A stretch of 9,495 bases of DNA from Prevotellaceae bacterium UBA5903 (GTDB lineage Bacteria > Bacteroidota > Bacteroidia > Bacteroidales > Bacteroidaceae): assembly GCA_002431845.1 (NCBI GenBank), contig DJEH01000120.1, positions 1 to 9,495 on the forward strand. The letters are read 5' to 3'. Position 1 is the stretch's first letter; each line of letters opens with the position of its first letter. Below are positions 6,991-9,495 of this stretch, one piece after another. The notes below the pieces were generated by a model. The model ran no database searches. It saw only the letters and a program-made list of their open reading frames with translations, and was not told where the DNA came from. The position numbers and the translations under genes are program-made.

Positions 6991-7045
6991 AGCATTGAAC
7001 ATCTACCCAAATAGTAACTAAATTCAATGCTTTGAAACATTGAAT
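6991..7045 (+). other. Two mutually exclusive hairpins just after carB
   Basis: AGCATTGAA (6991-6999) can pair with TTCAATGCT (7023-7031), a 9-bp stem with a 23-nt loop. The second arm overlaps ATTCAATG (7022-7029), which can instead pair with CATTGAAT (7038-7045) to form an 8-bp stem with an 8-nt loop. Only one can form at a time. The tight second hairpin starts 47 nt after the carB stop and could mark the 3' end of the operon transcript, but it is followed by GTAAATAAAG rather than a T-run, so it is not a typical intrinsic terminator. The pairings are seen in the sequence; a role in termination, RNA stability or attenuation is inference. Confidence 0.45.
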
Positions 7046-7049
7046 GTAA

Positions 7050-7148
7050 ATAAAGTGCTAAGCATCAAGCGAGCTTTAAATAACTGAATGGATTTGCAAA
7101 ACAACTATAATTCGTTCGTTAAGTGACCTAACATGCTTAGCACTTTAT
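7050..7148. repeat. Perfect 16-bp inverted repeat with a 67-bp spacer, before the oxidoreductase gene
   Basis: ATAAAGTGCTAAGCAT at 7050-7065 is the exact reverse complement of ATGCTTAGCACTTTAT at 7133-7148. The right arm ends 30 bases before the ATG at 7179 and is followed by GTTTTTCC. The 67-bp centre has no gene and only weak internal pairing. The element could be a long-loop terminator of the upstream operon, a regulatory structure in the leader of the next gene, or a roughly 99-bp MITE; no clear target-site duplication flanks it. No good TAnnTTTG box lies between it and the start codon. Confidence 0.7.
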
Positions 7149-7178
7149 GTTTTTCCACTTATTTATTTTTTGTGAAAT

Positions 7179-8159
7179 ATGAAAAAGATATGTTGGGGCT
7201 TCATTGGTTGTGGTGAAGTGACAGAAAAGAAAAGTGGTCCTGCCTTTAATCTTATTGAAGGTAGCGAAGTGGTTGCCGTGATGAGCAGAAAAGCTGAAAA
7301 AGCTAAATCGTATGCCGAAAGGCATGGAGTGAAACGATGGTACACCGACCCTCAAGAATTGATAAACGATCCTGAAGTGAACGCTGTGTACATTGCAACA
7401 CCACCATCTACCCATGCAACTTATGCTATCATGGCTATGAAAAGTGGTAAGGCTGTGTATGTTGAAAAACCTATGGCTTCGAACTACGAAGACTGCTGCC
7501 GCATTAACCGCATTGCAGAAAAAACTGGTGTGCCTTGCTTTGTGGCGTATTATCGTAGATATTTGCCTTACTTTAATAAAGTAAAAGAACTTGTAGAAAG
7601 TGGAGCTGTAGGCAAAGTGGTCAATGTGCAAATACGTTTTGCGGTACCACCACGCGACCTTGACTACAACAAAACAAATCTGCCTTGGCGCGTACAAGCA
7701 GACATTGCTGGTGGTGGCTACTTTTACGACCTTGCACCACACCAAATAGACTTGTTGCAAGAGATGTTTGGACCTATCATTGAGGCTGAAGGCATGAAAG
7801 CAAACCGAGGCAGACTATATGCAACCGAAGACTCTGTTAGTGCTTGCTTTAAATTTGACAACGGACTACCTGGTTCGGGATCGTGGTGCTTTGTGGCACA
7901 CGAATCGGCTAAAGAAGATAGAATAGACATTGTGGGCGATAAAGGTTCTTTGTCGTTCAGCGTGTTTACCTATCAACCCATTATATTGCAAAACGAGAAT
8001 GGATGCCAACGCTTTGAAGTGAAGAACCCCGACTATGTGCAACTGCCTCTAATCAAATTGGTGGTTGAACACCTGCAAAGTAAAGCGATTTGCAAATGCG
8101 ACTGCGTAAGTGCAACACCTGTAAACTGGGTGGTCGATCGTATATTAGGAAAATTATAA
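7179..8159 (+). CDS. Gfo/Idh/MocA-family NAD(P)-dependent oxidoreductase
   Basis: A cytosolic dehydrogenase or reductase, probably acting on a sugar, inositol or related polyol; the substrate cannot be told. The N-terminal Rossmann domain has the dinucleotide loop GFIGCGEV (7-14), ATPPSTHA (73-80) and the family hallmark EKPMA (96-100), whose Lys97 is expected to be catalytic. The C-terminal alpha/beta domain has YYRRYLPYF (124-132) and GGGYFYDLAPHQIDLL (178-193), where Asp184 and His188 correspond to the conserved active-site pair. It ends at residue 326, within the family range, and has no signal peptide or membrane segment. The ATG follows an A/T-rich leader without a Shine-Dalgarno site. 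It lies 204 bp after carB, with hairpins between them, so it is probably a separate transcript. The next gene starts 49 bp later. Family assignment is firm; function is open. Confidence 0.93.
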   Translation: MKKICWGFIGCGEVTEKKSGPAFNLIEGSEVVAVMSRKAEKAKSYAERHGVKRWYTDPQELINDPEVNAVYIATPPSTHATYAIMAMKSGKAVYVEKPMASNYEDCCRINRIAEKTGVPCFVAYYRRYLPYFNKVKELVESGAVGKVVNVQIRFAVPPRDLDYNKTNLPWRVQADIAGGGYFYDLAPHQIDLLQEMFGPIIEAEGMKANRGRLYATEDSVSACFKFDNGLPGSGSWCFVAHESAKEDRIDIVGDKGSLSFSVFTYQPIILQNENGCQRFEVKNPDYVQLPLIKLVVEHLQSKAICKCDCVSATPVNWVVDRILGKL

Positions 8160-8196
8160 TCATTAACTTTTAGCATATCAATACCAACTCTTCTAC

Positions 8197-8202
8197 AAAG
8201 GA
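8197..8202 (+). promoter_or_regulatory. Shine-Dalgarno-like AAAGGA supporting a GTG start
   Basis: AAAGGA lies 6 bases before the GTG at 8209 and 21 bases before the in-frame ATG at 8224. The spacing favours the GTG. Bacteroidetes often initiate without such sites, so this is only mild support. Confidence 0.4.
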
Positions 8203-8208
8203 AATATT

Positions 8209-9432
8209 GTGCAAAGCAAACCTATGCTGAATAAATATAAACATCGCATCACATGGCAACATTGCTGCAATATGTTGCTACGCATACTAACAACATTGCT
8301 ACTGACCACATTGGTCAGCACATCCATGCATGCACAATTTTCAGTAGATAGTATAAAATCAAGCACATTACATACAGATACTGTACAAGCGAAGAAGGAG
8401 AAGGCTCATCCTCATTTAAAAAACATAAAGAAGAAAGTAAAACACACTGGCAGCATATTCTATCGCTTCTTAAAAAGTTTTGACGATTATGATACTACGT
8501 ACATATCGCCAAACTACTACAATTATACCGCAATGCTGCAAAATACTAACTATTTTCAGACATTTAGATTTCAAGGTAGAAGCGAAGATGGAAAGAACAC
8601 GCAAACGATAAGCACAAAACCAGAGCCTAACGTTAAGATAGGCCCTTACTTTGGTTGGAGGTGGATATTCTTAGGCTATACATTCGATGTGTCGCACCCA
8701 AAGGCTTTAGGCAAGTCGTCTGAACTTAGCTTTAGTCTGTATAGTTCGATGCTTGGATGCGACCTTGTATATATACGCAATAGTGGCAATTACCGACTTC
8801 GCAAAGCCGCCGGCTTTGAAAATGTTGCCCCAAAATATGTTATGAAAATGCCATTCTCTGGCATAGATGCTAATACATTCTCGCTTAATACCTACTATGT
8901 ATTTAATCATCGACACTTTTCATACCCTGCTGCATACAACCAGAGCACAGTTCAACGAAAGAGTTGTGGTTCACTCATGTTAGGAGCTGGATATAGCAAA
9001 CAGCACATCAATTTTGACTATACTAAGTTGCCCAATGTACTAATTGGCGAAGATGGTTCAAAACTTAATGAAACGCTAAAATTCTCTGATATAAACTATT
9101 GCTTTTATAATATCAGTGTAGGCTATGCTTATAATTGGGTGTTTGCACGCAATTGCCTATTAGGAGCTTCTGTAATGCCTTCTATCGGCATACGAAAGAT
9201 GAAGGGAGAAAAGGTTAATGGCAATGGTATACTGATGGACTTGATTAACTTCAGCACAGACTGCACATCGCGTGTTGGCATTGTATGGAACAATACACAT
9301 TGGTTTGCAGGGGCATCGTTCATTAACCACCTATATTTGTATCGGAAAAAGAACTTATCACTTACCAACAGCGTAAATTATGCCAACATCTATGTAGGTT
9401 TCTTTTTCAATAGAAAGAAACAATACAGATAA
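8209..9432 (+). CDS. Secreted or outer-membrane DUF4421-like protein
   Basis: I recognise this as a likely DUF4421 family member, a Bacteroidetes family of unknown function. The hallmark is GPYFGWRWIFLGYTFDV at 145-161, followed by a SSELSFSLYSSMLGCDLVY stretch (170-188). A signal peptide is visible: a hydrophobic run from about 23 to 38 ends in TSMHA-QF, suggesting cleavage after Ala42. A Lys-rich linker (62-79) comes next. The rest is rich in aromatic and alternating beta-type segments (for example 290-310, 355-375 and the final NIYVGFFFN), which suits an outer-membrane beta-barrel or a periplasmic beta protein. No lipobox Cys is seen at the cleavage site. The start is uncertain: GTG at 8209 has a Shine-Dalgarno-like site, but ATG at 8224 or 8272 (residue 22) would also keep the signal peptide; the last gives the most typical length. 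It follows the oxidoreductase by 49 bp and may be co-transcribed. Confidence 0.75.
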   Translation: MQSKPMLNKYKHRITWQHCCNMLLRILTTLLLTTLVSTSMHAQFSVDSIKSSTLHTDTVQAKKEKAHPHLKNIKKKVKHTGSIFYRFLKSFDDYDTTYISPNYYNYTAMLQNTNYFQTFRFQGRSEDGKNTQTISTKPEPNVKIGPYFGWRWIFLGYTFDVSHPKALGKSSELSFSLYSSMLGCDLVYIRNSGNYRLRKAAGFENVAPKYVMKMPFSGIDANTFSLNTYYVFNHRHFSYPAAYNQSTVQRKSCGSLMLGAGYSKQHINFDYTKLPNVLIGEDGSKLNETLKFSDINYCFYNISVGYAYNWVFARNCLLGASVMPSIGIRKMKGEKVNGNGILMDLINFSTDCTSRVGIVWNNTHWFAGASFINHLYLYRKKNLSLTNSVNYANIYVGFFFNRKKQYR

Positions 9433-9476
9433 AAAACGTCATAGAACTTGGTACAACACTTATTACGCATGCACTT

Positions 9477-9495
9477 AAGTAGGTGTTCAAAATTA
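9477..9495. repeat. Possible dispersed intergenic motif, copy 2 (cut by window end)
   Basis: AAGTAGGTGTTCAAAATTA resembles 372-390 in 16 of 19 positions. It begins 45 bases after the last stop codon and runs to the window edge, so its full extent is unseen. Confidence 0.3.

Noticed and set aside
7022..7045. Intrinsic terminator of the carB transcript
   Set aside because: The stem is A/T-rich and followed by GTAAATAAAG, not a T-run, so I list it only as a hairpin of unknown role.
7137..7760. 207-codon open frame on the minus strand
   Set aside because: It lies opposite the well-supported oxidoreductase gene, has a low-complexity His/Phe-rich composition, and shows no recognisable motif.

Overview
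The window reads as a chromosomal stretch from a Bacteroidetes, most likely a Prevotella-like member of the Bacteroidales. The evidence is moderate GC, A-rich translation starts without clear Shine-Dalgarno sites, a TAnnTTTG-type promoter box before the first gene, proteins that closely resemble my recollection of Bacteroides/Prevotella CarA and CarB, and a C-terminal gene of the Bacteroidetes DUF4421 type. The species assignment is inference. All five genes lie on the + strand.

Layout. Bases 1-563 hold no gene. They contain a striking nested palindrome (142-261: a perfect 26-bp inverted repeat enclosing about four copies of a 22-bp unit), several small palindromes and the probable promoter (531-538). 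Next come three large genes with spacers of about 110 bp: a long PurF-family amidophosphoribosyltransferase (564-2453), carA (2562-3644) and carB (3756-6974). A 204-bp spacer follows, with two alternative small hairpins and a perfect 16-bp inverted repeat (7050-7148). Then come a Gfo/Idh/MocA-family oxidoreductase (7179-8159) and, 49 bp later, a secreted or outer-membrane DUF4421-like protein (8209-9432). The last 63 bases are non-coding as far as visible.

How the genes fit together. The first three genes form a plausible nucleotide-precursor operon. CarA releases ammonia from glutamine, CarB makes carbamoyl phosphate for pyrimidines and arginine, and the PurF-like enzyme uses glutamine and PRPP at the entry to purines. 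CarA and CarB look more like the eukaryotic CPS1/CAD proteins than like the E. coli enzymes. The PurF-like protein is longer than usual (629 aa) and carries an unusual residue next to the oxyanion-hole Asn. The last two genes have no obvious link to this pathway and are probably a separate unit. I see no convincing new defence or mobile system. The least explained items are the nested repeat at 142-261 and the paired hairpins between carB and the oxidoreductase gene.
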